Source: Streptomyces sp. M41(2017)
Lineage (GTDB): Bacteria > Actinomycetota > Actinomycetes > Streptomycetales > Streptomycetaceae
DNA: 64,000 nucleotides
Direction: 5' to 3'
Assembly (NCBI RefSeq): GCF_002078175.1
Contig: NZ_MWFK01000002.1
Coordinates: 620,001-684,000 of the forward strand
Within the stretch, counting starts at the first letter, position 1, and each line of letters begins with the position of its first letter. A program made the translations under genes and the position numbers. Positions 7,823 to 15,558 of the stretch are shown piece after piece. The notes under the pieces are model-generated. The model ran no database searches. It worked only from the letters and a program-made list of their open reading frames with translations, and had not been told where the DNA came from.

Positions 7823-8842
7823 TCAGCGCCGGCGCAACGCCGGGTCGAGCAGGGCCGGCGGGGTGTCGAACTTCTCGTGCGCCGCGAGGTCGGTCCCCGG
7901 GGCCACGATCGCGTCGATCGCGTCCAGCACGTCGGCGGAGAGCACGGTGTCCGCGGCGGCGAGTTGCGCGTGCAGGTGGTCCGTCGTGCGGGGGCCGACG
8001 AGCGCACTCGTCACGGCGGGATGCGCGGTGACGAAGCCCAGCGCCAGCTGGATCAGGGTCAGTCCCGCCTCGTCGGCGACGGCCGCGAGCTGTTCTACGG
8101 CGTCGAGGCGGGCCCGGTTGGAGGGGACCGAGAGGTCGAAGCGCTGCGGCATGGCCGCGGAGCGGCTGGTGGTGATCTCCCGGCCCGCGCGGACCGCCCC
8201 CGACAGCCAGCCCGAGGCCAGCGGACTCCAGACCAGGACGCCGAGACCGTACTCCTCGGTGACGGGCAGGACGTGGGCCTCGACGCCGCGTTGCAGGATC
8301 GAGTAACTGGGCTGCTCGGTGACGTACCGGCCGAGCCGGTGTTCACGGGCGGCCCACTGCGCCTGGACGACGCGGTGCGCGGGGAAGGTGGAGGAGCCGA
8401 AGTACCTGATCTTTCCGGCACGTTGCAGATCGGTCAGGGCCGACAGCGTCTCCTCGTCGGAGGTCTCCGGGTCCCACCGGTGGATCTGGTAGAGGTCGAC
8501 GTGGTCGACGCCGAGCCGGCGCAGACTGTTGTCCAGCTCGGTGACCAGCCAACGGCGTGAACTGCCGCGGCGGTTGGGATCGTCTCCCATGGGCAGGCCG
8601 GCCTTCGTGGCGAGCACGATGTCGTCCCGGCGCCCGGCGATGGCTTTGCCGACCATCTCCTCCGACTCCCCGTCGCCGTACATGTCGGCCGTGTCGACGA
8701 GGTTGATCCCGCCCTCCAGGGCGGCGTCGACGACGGCGGTGGCCTCGTCCTGCGTGGTGCGCCCGATGCGGCCGAAGTTCATCGCGCCGAGCGCGAGCGA
8801 GCTGACCTGCACGCCGGTACGGCCCAAGGTGCGGTACTGCAT
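7823..8842 (-). CDS. aldo/keto reductase
   Basis: A cytoplasmic NADPH-dependent oxidoreductase of 339 residues with the (beta/alpha)8 AKR fold. The catalytic tetrad is readable: Asp in DTADMYG, Tyr of the same motif, Lys in ATKAG and His in YQIHRWD. The start is the ATG at 8842 with GAGGAG upstream; a longer in-frame extension to 9694 runs through the divergent TetR gene and was discarded. The gene diverges from a TetR regulator across three copies of a CGGAAC-N3-GTCCCG operator, so it is very likely that regulator's target. The substrate cannot be deduced; AKRs of this type often reduce reactive carbonyls. Confidence 0.92.
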   Translation of the reverse strand: MQYRTLGRTGVQVSSLALGAMNFGRIGRTTQDEATAVVDAALEGGINLVDTADMYGDGESEEMVGKAIAGRRDDIVLATKAGLPMGDDPNRRGSSRRWLVTELDNSLRRLGVDHVDLYQIHRWDPETSDEETLSALTDLQRAGKIRYFGSSTFPAHRVVQAQWAAREHRLGRYVTEQPSYSILQRGVEAHVLPVTEEYGLGVLVWSPLASGWLSGAVRAGREITTSRSAAMPQRFDLSVPSNRARLDAVEQLAAVADEAGLTLIQLALGFVTAHPAVTSALVGPRTTDHLHAQLAAADTVLSADVLDAIDAIVAPGTDLAAHEKFDTPPALLDPALRRR

Positions 8843-8923
8843 GACCTGACTCCTCGATCGCTGTGAAGCATGTGTCACTGCGTGGCTTGGTCGACGGGCC
8901 CCCGGTCTGCCATCATGAGCAAG

Positions 8924-9000
8924 CGGAACCCCGTCCCGTTTGACGATACGGAACAGCGTCCCGCTTAGCAACCTCGATCCGGAACGGTGTCCCGTTCCGG
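8924..9000. promoter_or_regulatory. three TetR-type operator copies between the AKR and tetR genes
   Basis: CGGAAC-N3-GTCCCG occurs at 8924-8938, 8949-8963 and 8980-8994. The third copy lies inside a larger inverted repeat, CCGGAACG (8979-8986) with CGTTCCGG (8993-9000). The sites fill the short divergent promoter region, which points to joint repression of both genes by the TetR protein encoded at 9038. Confidence 0.8.
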
Positions 9001-9037
9001 TGGTCCGCAGTGAAAAGCAGTGAAGGGAACGGCCCGG

Positions 9038-9628
9038 ATGAACGACAGCGACGAGAGCGCGGGGCGAGCGCCCCGGGCCAAGCGCGCCGACGCCCGGCGG
9101 AATCAGGAGTCCCTCCTCGACGCGGCGGCGGCGATCTTCGCGGAGTCCGGCGTGGAGGCGCCCGTACGCGATGTCGCCGCGCGGGCCGGTGTCGGGACGG
9201 CCACCATCTACCGGCACTTCCCTACCCGGGCGGACCTCATCATCGCCGTCTACCGCCACCAGGTCGAGGCGTGCGCCGAGGCCGGTCCGGCCCTTCTGGC
9301 CGCCGGGCCGTCCCCCTACGCGGCGCTCACCCGGTGGATCGACCTCTTCGTCGACTTCCTCGTCACCAAGCACGGCCTCGCGGCGGTTCTCCAGCCCGAC
9401 AACACGGCCTTCGACGGGCTGCACACCTATTTCCTCGACCGACTCCTGCCCGTGTGCACCCGGCTCCTCGACGCGGCCGCCGACTCCGGCGAGATCCGCC
9501 CGGACCTGAAGGCCTACGAGCTGATGCGCGGCGTCGGGAACCTGTGCATCGGCGCGGACAACGACCCGCGCTACGACGCGCGACGCCTGGTCACCCTCCT
9601 GATCGCGGGCCTGCGCCGGGGCGACTGA
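9038..9628 (+). CDS. TetR-family transcriptional regulator
   Basis: A 196-residue one-component repressor. The N-terminal helix-turn-helix is typical (VRDVAARAGVGTATIYRHFPTRADLI), and the C-terminal helical domain should bind an unknown ligand and dimerise. I prefer the ATG at 9038 (AAGGGA 9 bases upstream) over the in-frame GTG at 9020. It is divergent from an aldo/keto reductase with three shared operator copies. A ligand that is also a substrate of the reductase is the simplest inference. Confidence 0.92.
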   Translation: MNDSDESAGRAPRAKRADARRNQESLLDAAAAIFAESGVEAPVRDVAARAGVGTATIYRHFPTRADLIIAVYRHQVEACAEAGPALLAAGPSPYAALTRWIDLFVDFLVTKHGLAAVLQPDNTAFDGLHTYFLDRLLPVCTRLLDAAADSGEIRPDLKAYELMRGVGNLCIGADNDPRYDARRLVTLLIAGLRRGD

Positions 9629-9720
9629 GCGGGCTCGCCCGGAGCGCCGGAGGTCCCGCACCGGCCGTGGCCCCCGCCGCCCGGCCGTTCCCACCGTCGG
9701 GACGGGCCCGGCACCCCTGT

Positions 9721-10374
9721 CTAGCCAGGTCGCGGTGACGGCTCCAGGAGCGTGGCCGCGAGCAGGGCCGTGAGCCAGCCCTCGTAGGCGCCGGCGGGCC
9801 AGCCGCGCTCCGCGGTGAGCCGCGTGAAGGGTCCCGGTCCTGTCAGGGTCCAGACGGAGTCCGCGAGGCGGGCACGGTCGGCGCCCGAGCGCACGACACC
9901 GGCCTCCGCGAGGTGGGTGACGAAAGCGGTGACACCGGTCAGACGTTCGCGCTCGGCAGCCTCCAGGACCTCACCGACCGCGGGTCCCGCCTGCGCGAGC
10001 AGCACGGACAACGCGGCGAGCCGTTCATGGACCCCGCGGACGAACGCCGCGTAGAGCCGGAGCTTGACGTGCGGGTCGCTCGTCGCCCAGACCTCCTGCA
10101 GCTGGGGGCGCTCGGCCATGGCCCGAGGATCGTCGTCGCCGGCCAGAGTGATGTCCCAGAGCGCCTTGACCAGGCCGGGCTTGCCGCCGAACGCCTTGTA
10201 CACGGTCTCCACGGAGACGCCCGCGCGGTCCGCGACGGCACGAACCGTCGTCGCCTGATAGCCGTCACGGAACAACAGCTCCCGGCAGGCCGAGAGCACG
10301 TCGGCCTGCTTCTGGCGCGCCGCGTCGCGGCGGCGCCCGGCGTCGTAGGCCCGGCGCGGTGGGTCACTGGTCAT
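9721..10374 (-). CDS. TetR-family transcriptional regulator
   Basis: A 217-residue TetR repressor. The DNA-binding helix-turn-helix is at about residues 40-65 (TVRAVADRAGVSVETVYKAFGGK), followed by a helical ligand-binding domain. It is divergently transcribed from a metallo-beta-lactamase-fold hydrolase with 75 bases between starts, and a perfect 14-bp palindrome sits there. It therefore probably represses itself and the hydrolase. It is convergent with, and unrelated in operator sequence to, the preceding TetR gene. Confidence 0.92.
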   Translation of the reverse strand: MTSDPPRRAYDAGRRRDAARQKQADVLSACRELLFRDGYQATTVRAVADRAGVSVETVYKAFGGKPGLVKALWDITLAGDDDPRAMAERPQLQEVWATSDPHVKLRLYAAFVRGVHERLAALSVLLAQAGPAVGEVLEAAERERLTGVTAFVTHLAEAGVVRSGADRARLADSVWTLTGPGPFTRLTAERGWPAGAYEGWLTALLAATLLEPSPRPG

Positions 10375-10399
10375 CGGTGCGCATCCCTCCTGATTCCGT

Positions 10400-10413
10400 T
10401 ACAGTCGACTGTA
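10400..10413. promoter_or_regulatory. 14-bp palindromic operator
   Basis: TACAGTCGACTGTA is a perfect palindrome in the divergent promoter of the TetR and metallo-hydrolase genes. Its size and position fit a TetR operator. Confidence 0.75.
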
Positions 10414-10449
10414 TCGAAATAGTTGGGCCGCACGCCACCGGAGGACCGC

Positions 10450-11217
10450 ATGCCCCGTCCCACCGCCCGGCAGGTCGCACCGGGCGTCCACCGGCTCGGC
10501 GACCACGTCGTCAACTTCTACGTGGTCGAGGAGCCCGGCGGCCTCGTCCTCGTCGACGCGGGGCTCCCCGCACACCTGGGACAGCTGCGTGACCATCTGG
10601 CGCTCACGGGCCACTCCCCCGCCGAGATCCGAGCCGTCCTCCTGACGCACGGGCACCCGGACCACACGGGTCTCGCCCGGACCGTCCAGCAGGGCGGCGC
10701 CGACGTCTGGGTGCACGAGAAGGACGCGGCCGTCCTGCGCGACGGGCCGCGCAGCGCGCTGCGCCACGCCAGGCCCGAGCGATCGGCCCTCCCGTACCTG
10801 CTGCGCAGGCCCGGCGCACTCGCGACCCCCGTGCATCTGGCCCGCACGGGCGCCTTCACCGCTCCCGCCGTCCCCGACCCGCGCGCCTTCGACGCCGACC
10901 GGCGCCTGGAGGAGGTGCCCGGCGCTCCTCTCGCGGTCGCCCTGCCGGGGCACACTCCGGGCAGCGCCGGGTACTTCTTCCCGGAGCGCGGCCTGCTCTT
11001 CACGGGCGACGCCCTGGTCACCCACGACGGGCTGACCGGCCACATCGGACCCACCCTGGTCTGCCGCGGCTTCACCCACGACAGCCGCGCCGCGCTCGCA
11101 GCCCTCGACCGTATCGACGAGCTGGGGGCGACGGTCATGCTGCCCGGGCACGGCGACCCCTTCTCCGGCGACCTCCGCACGGTCACCGCGCGGGCGCGAC
11201 AGGCCGGCATCCGCTGA
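10450..11217 (+). CDS. metallo-beta-lactamase-fold hydrolase
   Basis: A 255-residue cytoplasmic hydrolase of the MBL superfamily. The metal-binding motif LTHGHPDHTG (HxHxDH), the later His in LPGHTPGSAG, the Asp in FTGDALV and the last His in LPGHGDPF are all present, so a dinuclear metal site is expected. The start is the ATG at 10450 with GGAGGA upstream; a TTG 27 bases earlier is less likely. It is paired with a divergent TetR regulator around a palindrome. The family includes thioesterases, lactonases and glyoxalase-like enzymes, and the substrate is not evident. Confidence 0.9.
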   Translation: MPRPTARQVAPGVHRLGDHVVNFYVVEEPGGLVLVDAGLPAHLGQLRDHLALTGHSPAEIRAVLLTHGHPDHTGLARTVQQGGADVWVHEKDAAVLRDGPRSALRHARPERSALPYLLRRPGALATPVHLARTGAFTAPAVPDPRAFDADRRLEEVPGAPLAVALPGHTPGSAGYFFPERGLLFTGDALVTHDGLTGHIGPTLVCRGFTHDSRAALAALDRIDELGATVMLPGHGDPFSGDLRTVTARARQAGIR

Positions 11218-11230
11218 ACGCCGACCCGGA

Positions 11231-11272
11231 CGAGGCCCCGCGACGGCGTGGAAGTCGTCGCAGGGCCCCTCG
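11231..11272. terminator. bidirectional terminator hairpin
   Basis: CGAGGCCCCGCGACG (11231-11245) can pair with CGTCGCAGGGCCCCTCG (11256-11272) with one mismatch and a two-base bulge. It lies between the convergent hydrolase and alginate lyase genes. Confidence 0.6.
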
Positions 11273-11292
11273 CGCGGGTAAGGGATCGGGCG

Positions 11293-12069
11293 TCAGCCGT
11301 GGGAGACGGTCAGACCGTAGAAGCCCACGCGCGCGCCCTTCGTCGTGCTGTCGGAGGACGACTGGTTGTAGGAGCCCGCCTTGAAGTACTGCTTGTACGG
11401 GAAGAACGACGACGGTATCGGGTAGTGCGTCGTGCTGCCGTTGACGGTCAGGTCGATGGTGTTCCCCCCGGACACGGCGATGGTGTAGGTCCACGTCTTG
11501 CCGACGGACACGTGCCCCACCGTGTGGGTCGTCTGGCCGCCCGAGGGGGAGTTCTCGGTGCCGACGACGATGTCGCCGCTGGAGCGGTAGTAGAGCTCTA
11601 CCAGCGGCTTCGTGGACGAGCCGCCCGAGCCGAGGTGGATCTGGCCGACGCACACGTTGGACGTCACCGACACCACCCGCAGGGTCGCGCTCAGCCGGTG
11701 ACTGCCGCCGAGCGACCAGTCCGCCGCACCGCCGCTGCGGTTCATCTCCCGCAGCTCGGAGCGCGCGTAGTTGGAGTTGGGTGTGGTGACGCCCTTCTCC
11801 GGCGCCCAGAACGTCATCGCTCCGTCGCGGGTGTCGGTGTAGAAGTGCGAGTCCTGGAAGCCGTTCGCTCCCTGCAGCCGGGACGACGAGATCGTCGTCG
11901 GTGAGCCCGGCGATCCCACCGGCTCCTGCAACTGCCAGACGGACAGGTCGAAGTTGCCGCCGGGCGCGACCTTGGGGTCGGCCGCGCCCGCGTCGGCCGT
12001 GCCGAGCACGGTCACCGCGGTGACGACACCGGCGACGGTCATCGCCGCGAGGATCCTGGAACGAGACAT
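11293..12069 (-). CDS. secreted polysaccharide lyase family 7 (alginate lyase)
   Basis: A 258-residue exported enzyme predicted to cleave alginate by beta-elimination. The signal peptide covers about residues 1-30 (ILAAMTVAGVVTAVTVLGT...). The mature jelly-roll domain has the three PL7 active-site signatures: R-S-E-L-R-E, Q-I-H and YFKAGSYNQ. QIH-type members are generally associated with guluronate-containing substrates. The start is the ATG at 12069, after GAAGGACG; longer in-frame readings would bury the signal peptide. No carbohydrate-binding module is fused. A palindrome 240 bases upstream may regulate it. Confidence 0.93.
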   Translation of the reverse strand: MSRSRILAAMTVAGVVTAVTVLGTADAGAADPKVAPGGNFDLSVWQLQEPVGSPGSPTTISSSRLQGANGFQDSHFYTDTRDGAMTFWAPEKGVTTPNSNYARSELREMNRSGGAADWSLGGSHRLSATLRVVSVTSNVCVGQIHLGSGGSSTKPLVELYYRSSGDIVVGTENSPSGGQTTHTVGHVSVGKTWTYTIAVSGGNTIDLTVNGSTTHYPIPSSFFPYKQYFKAGSYNQSSSDSTTKGARVGFYGLTVSHG

Positions 12070-12308
12070 GTTGACGTCCTTCGTCGATCGTCGGGAACTG
12101 AGGGCGGTGCGGTGGATCGGCCCACCGGGGCGGCCCGTCCTGACCGGGTCCGCCGAAAGGGAGCGCCCGACATCCCACAGCGGCACCGCCACGGCAAGTC
12201 CGCGACGCGCGGCGGACGTTCGAGTACGTGGCTGCCTCTTCAAGATGACGATCACGGCCTTTCGTCTGGTCGTGCCGAGCAGACGGTGGGGGGAGGCATT
12301 GTTCAGGT

Positions 12309-12329
12309 AGGTGAACTTCAAGTTCACCT
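12309..12329. promoter_or_regulatory. perfect palindromic operator upstream of the alginate lyase
   Basis: AGGTGAACTT (12309-12318), a central C, then AAGTTCACCT (12320-12329). The 10-bp arms are exact inverse copies. It sits in the promoter region of the leftward alginate lyase. The GAAC-N5-GTTC core is one base too long for an actinobacterial LexA box, so a GntR-, LacI- or MarR-type site is more likely. Confidence 0.6.
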
Positions 12330-12578
12330 GTGAACTACGCGTGTCGCGACGGTAAAGGTCTGAACCACAGCCGTCAAGAGGTCGCGTCGGTGTGGCCCCC
12401 GCGGAGAAACCACCGGCACCGCCTTCGCGCCGGACATGCAACGGCCCGCGGACGAAGGGGTGTTGTGCGGGGCGGGCCACGGCCCGGGAGAAGCGCCGGA
12501 CATGCACGCGCGGCGCAGGGCACACGGCAGCGCCGCGCGCCGCGCCTCCTCGGTGTCCCGTCCGCAGCTGGATCTCGG

Positions 12579-12584
12579 TAGCCT
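12579..12584 (+). promoter_or_regulatory. -10 box of a leaderless promoter
   Basis: TAGCCT ends 7 bases before the GTG start at 12592, the spacing expected when transcription starts at or just before the start codon. Confidence 0.5.
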
Positions 12585-12591
12585 GGATCGC

Positions 12592-13053
12592 GTGTACACG
12601 ACGCGAATGACGGGGCGCGTGAACGCCCCCCGAGCTGCTGTCTACCGGGCCCTGCTGGACGGGGACGCGGTCGCGCGGTGGCGGGTGCCGCACGACATGC
12701 GCACCGAGGTGCACACCTTCGACGCCCGTGAGGGCGGCGCGTTCCGGGTGTCACTCACCTACGAAGCGCCGGACGCCACCGGCAAATCGGCGGGGCGCAC
12801 CGACACGTATCACGGCCGCTTCGCTCAACTCGTGCCCGACGAACGGGTGGTGGAGGTGCTCGAGTTCGAGACGGCGGATCCCGCGCTGCGCGGCGAGATG
12901 GTCGTCACCACACAGCTCAGCGAGGTCGACGGCGGCACCGAGGTCGTCATCGTGCACGAAGGAGTGCCCGACGCGGTTCCGGCCGCGGACAACGAGACCG
13001 GAACGCGTATGGCGCTGGACAACCTGGCGCGGCTGGTCGAGTCCGGGTACTGA
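12592..13053 (+). CDS. SRPBCC / AHSA1-domain protein
   Basis: A 153-residue cytoplasmic protein of the START-like SRPBCC fold, of the type annotated as an activator of Hsp90 ATPase homolog. Typical features are VNAPRAAVYRALLDGDAVARW at the N-terminus, the GGAFRVSLTY strand and the terminal helix MALDNLARLVE. The GTG start at 12592 lies 7 bases after a -10-like TAGCCT, so the mRNA is probably leaderless. The fold makes a hydrophobic ligand cavity; no ligand or reaction can be assigned. It is convergent with the downstream helicase gene, with only 9 bases between the stop codons. Confidence 0.88.
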   Translation: MYTTRMTGRVNAPRAAVYRALLDGDAVARWRVPHDMRTEVHTFDAREGGAFRVSLTYEAPDATGKSAGRTDTYHGRFAQLVPDERVVEVLEFETADPALRGEMVVTTQLSEVDGGTEVVIVHEGVPDAVPAADNETGTRMALDNLARLVESGY

Positions 13054-13062
13054 GCGACCGGG

Positions 13063-15219
13063 TCACGGACGCGTGAGCACCGCCAGTTGCCGGGTGGCCC
13101 GGGTCATCGCGACGTAGCGGTCGACGGCCCCCTCGACGCCCTCGCCGAACGCGTCCGGGTCGACGAGGACGACCAGGTCGAACTCAAGGCCCTTCGACAG
13201 CTCGGGAGTGAGCGAGCGGACGCGGGCCGTCGGCCGGAACCCGGGGTCGCCGATGACGCAGGCGACGCCCTCGTCGTGCGCGGCCAGCCACGCGTCGAGG
13301 ATCGCGTCCCTCTCACCGACGGATCCGTGGACGACGGGGATGCCGCTGCGGCGTACGGAGGTCGGCACGTTGGCGTCCGGGAGCACCGCGCGGACGACCG
13401 GCTCGGCCTCCGCCATCACCTCCTCCGGCGTGCGGTAGTTGATGTTCAGGGACGCCACCTCGACCCGGTCGAGCCCGATCCGTTCGAGGCGTTCCCGCCA
13501 CGACTCGGTGAAGCCGTGCCTGGCCTGCGCCCGGTCGCCGACGACGGTGAAGCTCCGCGAGGGACAGCGGAGCAGCAGCATCTGCCATTCGGCGTCGGTG
13601 AGTTCCTGGGCCTCGTCCACGACGACGTGCGCGAACGGGCCGGCGAGCGGGGACGGGTCGGTGCCGGGCAACGCCGCCTCGTCGATGAGGGACTCCTGGA
13701 GGTCCCGTCCGCGCAGCATTCCCATCGCCCCCTCGCTCTCGTCGATCACGACGTTCTGGAGCAGGCTGTCGACGACGTCGGCCCGGCGCGCGCGCTCGGC
13801 GGCGACGGAGGCCGCGTGCCGCTGTCTGCGGGCCGACGCCTCGGGGTCGCCGAGCCGTTGACGTGCGGCGTCCAGGAGCGGCAGGTCGGAGGTCGTCCAG
13901 GCGTGCGCGTCCGCGCGCTGCAGCTTGCGTACGTCGTCGGGGCCGAGCCGGGGCGCGCACATCCGCAGGTAGGCGGGCACGGACCAGAGGTCCCCGACGA
14001 GGTCGGCGGGTTCGATGATCGGCCAGGCCCGGTGGAGGGTTCCCACCAGTTCCTCGTCGTGGCGCAGGGCCCTGCCGAACAGGTCGGGCGCGATGTCGTC
14101 GTCGTGCTTGTCCAGCAGGATCGCGAGCAGTTCATCCCAGATCTGGTCCCGCGCCTCGTTGTGCGGAACCCCGGGACCGGGTGCTTCGAACGCCTCGGCC
14201 CAGTCGTCGGCGCTCAGCCTGACGTCGGCCCAGGGAGTGGAGACCGTCATGCCCCGGGTGGGTGGTGTCTCGTAGAACCGGGCGGCCCGCTCGATCGCCT
14301 TCACCATGTCGGAGGAGGACTTCAGGAGGGCGACGTCGGGGTCGGTCTCGGCCGTTGCGGAGGCGCCCTCGGGCACCAGGTCGCGCAGGGTGCAGATCTG
14401 CACGCCCTCCTCGCCGAGGCTCGGGAGGACGTCGGCGACGTAGGCCAGGTAGGGCTGGTGCGGGCCGACGAACAGGACACCGCCACGACGATGCCGGCCG
14501 AGCCGCGGGTCCGCGTAGAGGAGGTAGGCCGACCGGTGCAGCGCGACGACGGTCTTTCCCGTGCCGGGGCCGCCGTCGACGACGAGCGCGCCGCGTGATC
14601 CGGCGCGGATGACGGCGTCCTGGTCCGCCTGGATGGTCGCGAGCACGTCCCGCATCCGGTCCGACCGGTTGGCGCCGAGGCTCGCGATGAAGGCGGACTG
14701 GTCGTCGAGCGCCGCGTGCCGGTCCAGGCCGTCGGCGGCGAACACCTCGTCCCAGTAGTCGCTGATCCGGCCGTGCGTCCAGCGGTACCGGCGACGGCTC
14801 GTCAGCCCCATCGGGTTGGCGTGGGTGGCCGCGAAGAACGGCTCCGCGGCCGGTGAGCGCCAGTCGGTGAGCAGGCGGCGACCCGTGCTGTCGGTGAGGC
14901 CGAGGCGTCCGATGTACAGGGGTTCGGTGCCGTCGGCGCCGACGGTGTGGCCGAGGCACAGGTCGATGCCGAAGCGACGCAGGGCACGGAGCCGGCCGGT
15001 CAGCCGGTGGATCTCGGCATCGCGTTCCATCGCCTCCCGGCCGATGCCGCCGGGTTCCCTGCGCAGGGCGCCGAGACGGTCGGAGAGTTCCTGGACGGTC
15101 TGTTCGAGGGTGTCGGCGACGGCCGCGAAGTGCCGCTCGTCGGCGGCGATCAGCGCCGGTTCGGCCTTGGGGGCGAGGTGCCCGGGCAGGGCGAACGCGC
15201 TGGTGGTCATCGGTGTCAT
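13063..15219 (-). CDS. helR: HelR-type RNA polymerase-associated helicase-like ATPase (rifamycin protection)
   Basis: A 718-residue superfamily 1 helicase-like protein of the HelD/UvrD group. It has an N-terminal coiled region (LEQTVQELSDRLGALRREPG), Walker A GGPGTGKT near residues 216-223, Walker B HVVVDEAQEL, a Q/R motif VVGDRAQARHG and a C-terminal helicase motif VAMTRATRQL. HelR proteins are known to displace rifamycins from RNA polymerase and confer tolerance. The assignment is supported by a rifamycin-associated element 220 bases upstream. The start is the ATG at 15219 (GGAACGGAG upstream); a second ATG lies 9 bases inside. It is a single gene with its own promoter. Confidence 0.88.
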   Translation of the reverse strand: MTPMTTSAFALPGHLAPKAEPALIAADERHFAAVADTLEQTVQELSDRLGALRREPGGIGREAMERDAEIHRLTGRLRALRRFGIDLCLGHTVGADGTEPLYIGRLGLTDSTGRRLLTDWRSPAAEPFFAATHANPMGLTSRRRYRWTHGRISDYWDEVFAADGLDRHAALDDQSAFIASLGANRSDRMRDVLATIQADQDAVIRAGSRGALVVDGGPGTGKTVVALHRSAYLLYADPRLGRHRRGGVLFVGPHQPYLAYVADVLPSLGEEGVQICTLRDLVPEGASATAETDPDVALLKSSSDMVKAIERAARFYETPPTRGMTVSTPWADVRLSADDWAEAFEAPGPGVPHNEARDQIWDELLAILLDKHDDDIAPDLFGRALRHDEELVGTLHRAWPIIEPADLVGDLWSVPAYLRMCAPRLGPDDVRKLQRADAHAWTTSDLPLLDAARQRLGDPEASARRQRHAASVAAERARRADVVDSLLQNVVIDESEGAMGMLRGRDLQESLIDEAALPGTDPSPLAGPFAHVVVDEAQELTDAEWQMLLLRCPSRSFTVVGDRAQARHGFTESWRERLERIGLDRVEVASLNINYRTPEEVMAEAEPVVRAVLPDANVPTSVRRSGIPVVHGSVGERDAILDAWLAAHDEGVACVIGDPGFRPTARVRSLTPELSKGLEFDLVVLVDPDAFGEGVEGAVDRYVAMTRATRQLAVLTRP

Positions 15220-15439
15220 CACGTCAGCTCCGTTCCTGGGCGACCGCGCCCGCTCCGTACGGCCGCACGCGCGGCGACACCGGGCTCGCGCCCGCGCCGC
15301 GCGGCCGTGCCCACGGTGCGCCTCCCGTCCCGACTGCGGCGCCGTCGCGCCACCCCTCCACCACCACACGCGAACGCACCGAGCGAGTCTCCCGTTTCCG
15401 CAGGTCCCTGGGCTTGCCGGGAGATTCTGCGGCACCGAG

Positions 15440-15472
15440 GGGGCCTTGCCGCAAGCCCCCCTGTGCGCTATA
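15440..15472 (-). promoter_or_regulatory. rifamycin-associated element with -10 box (helR promoter)
   Basis: Read on the minus strand, GGGGCTTGCGGCAAGGCCCC (15459-15440) matches the rifamycin-associated element as I recall it. A -10-like TATAGC lies at 15472-15467, so the element would sit at the start of the transcript. I see no good -35 box. The element is known to mediate rifamycin induction of resistance genes in actinobacteria. Confidence 0.85.
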
Positions 15473-15558
15473 AGTTGAAAGTGGCAAGAGGTGTGGTGTC
15501 CCTCTTCACCCCTCCCCCTCGTCGTCCGTCCACCTCAGGTGTGCGACCCGGACCTCGC

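Larger units (their letters stand above)
12070..12591. other. divergent intergenic stretch
   Basis: This holds the long leader and promoter region of the alginate lyase and, at its right end, the -10 box of the AHSA1 gene. Apart from the palindrome at 12309-12329 I see no gene; the open frames here are Arg/Pro-rich shadows. Confidence 0.5.

Noticed and set aside
8843..9694. N-terminal extension of the aldo/keto reductase frame through the TetR gene
   Set aside because: The AKR fold starts at MQYRTLGRTG (8842) with a ribosome site; the extension is shadow sequence over the operators and tetR.
12309..12329. LexA/SOS box upstream of the alginate lyase
   Set aside because: The spacing between GAAC and GTTC is 5 rather than 4 bases, and the downstream gene is not an SOS gene.
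12070..12714. N-terminal extension of the alginate lyase frame
   Set aside because: The signal peptide begins at the ATG at 12069; the upstream residues lack any domain and would block export.
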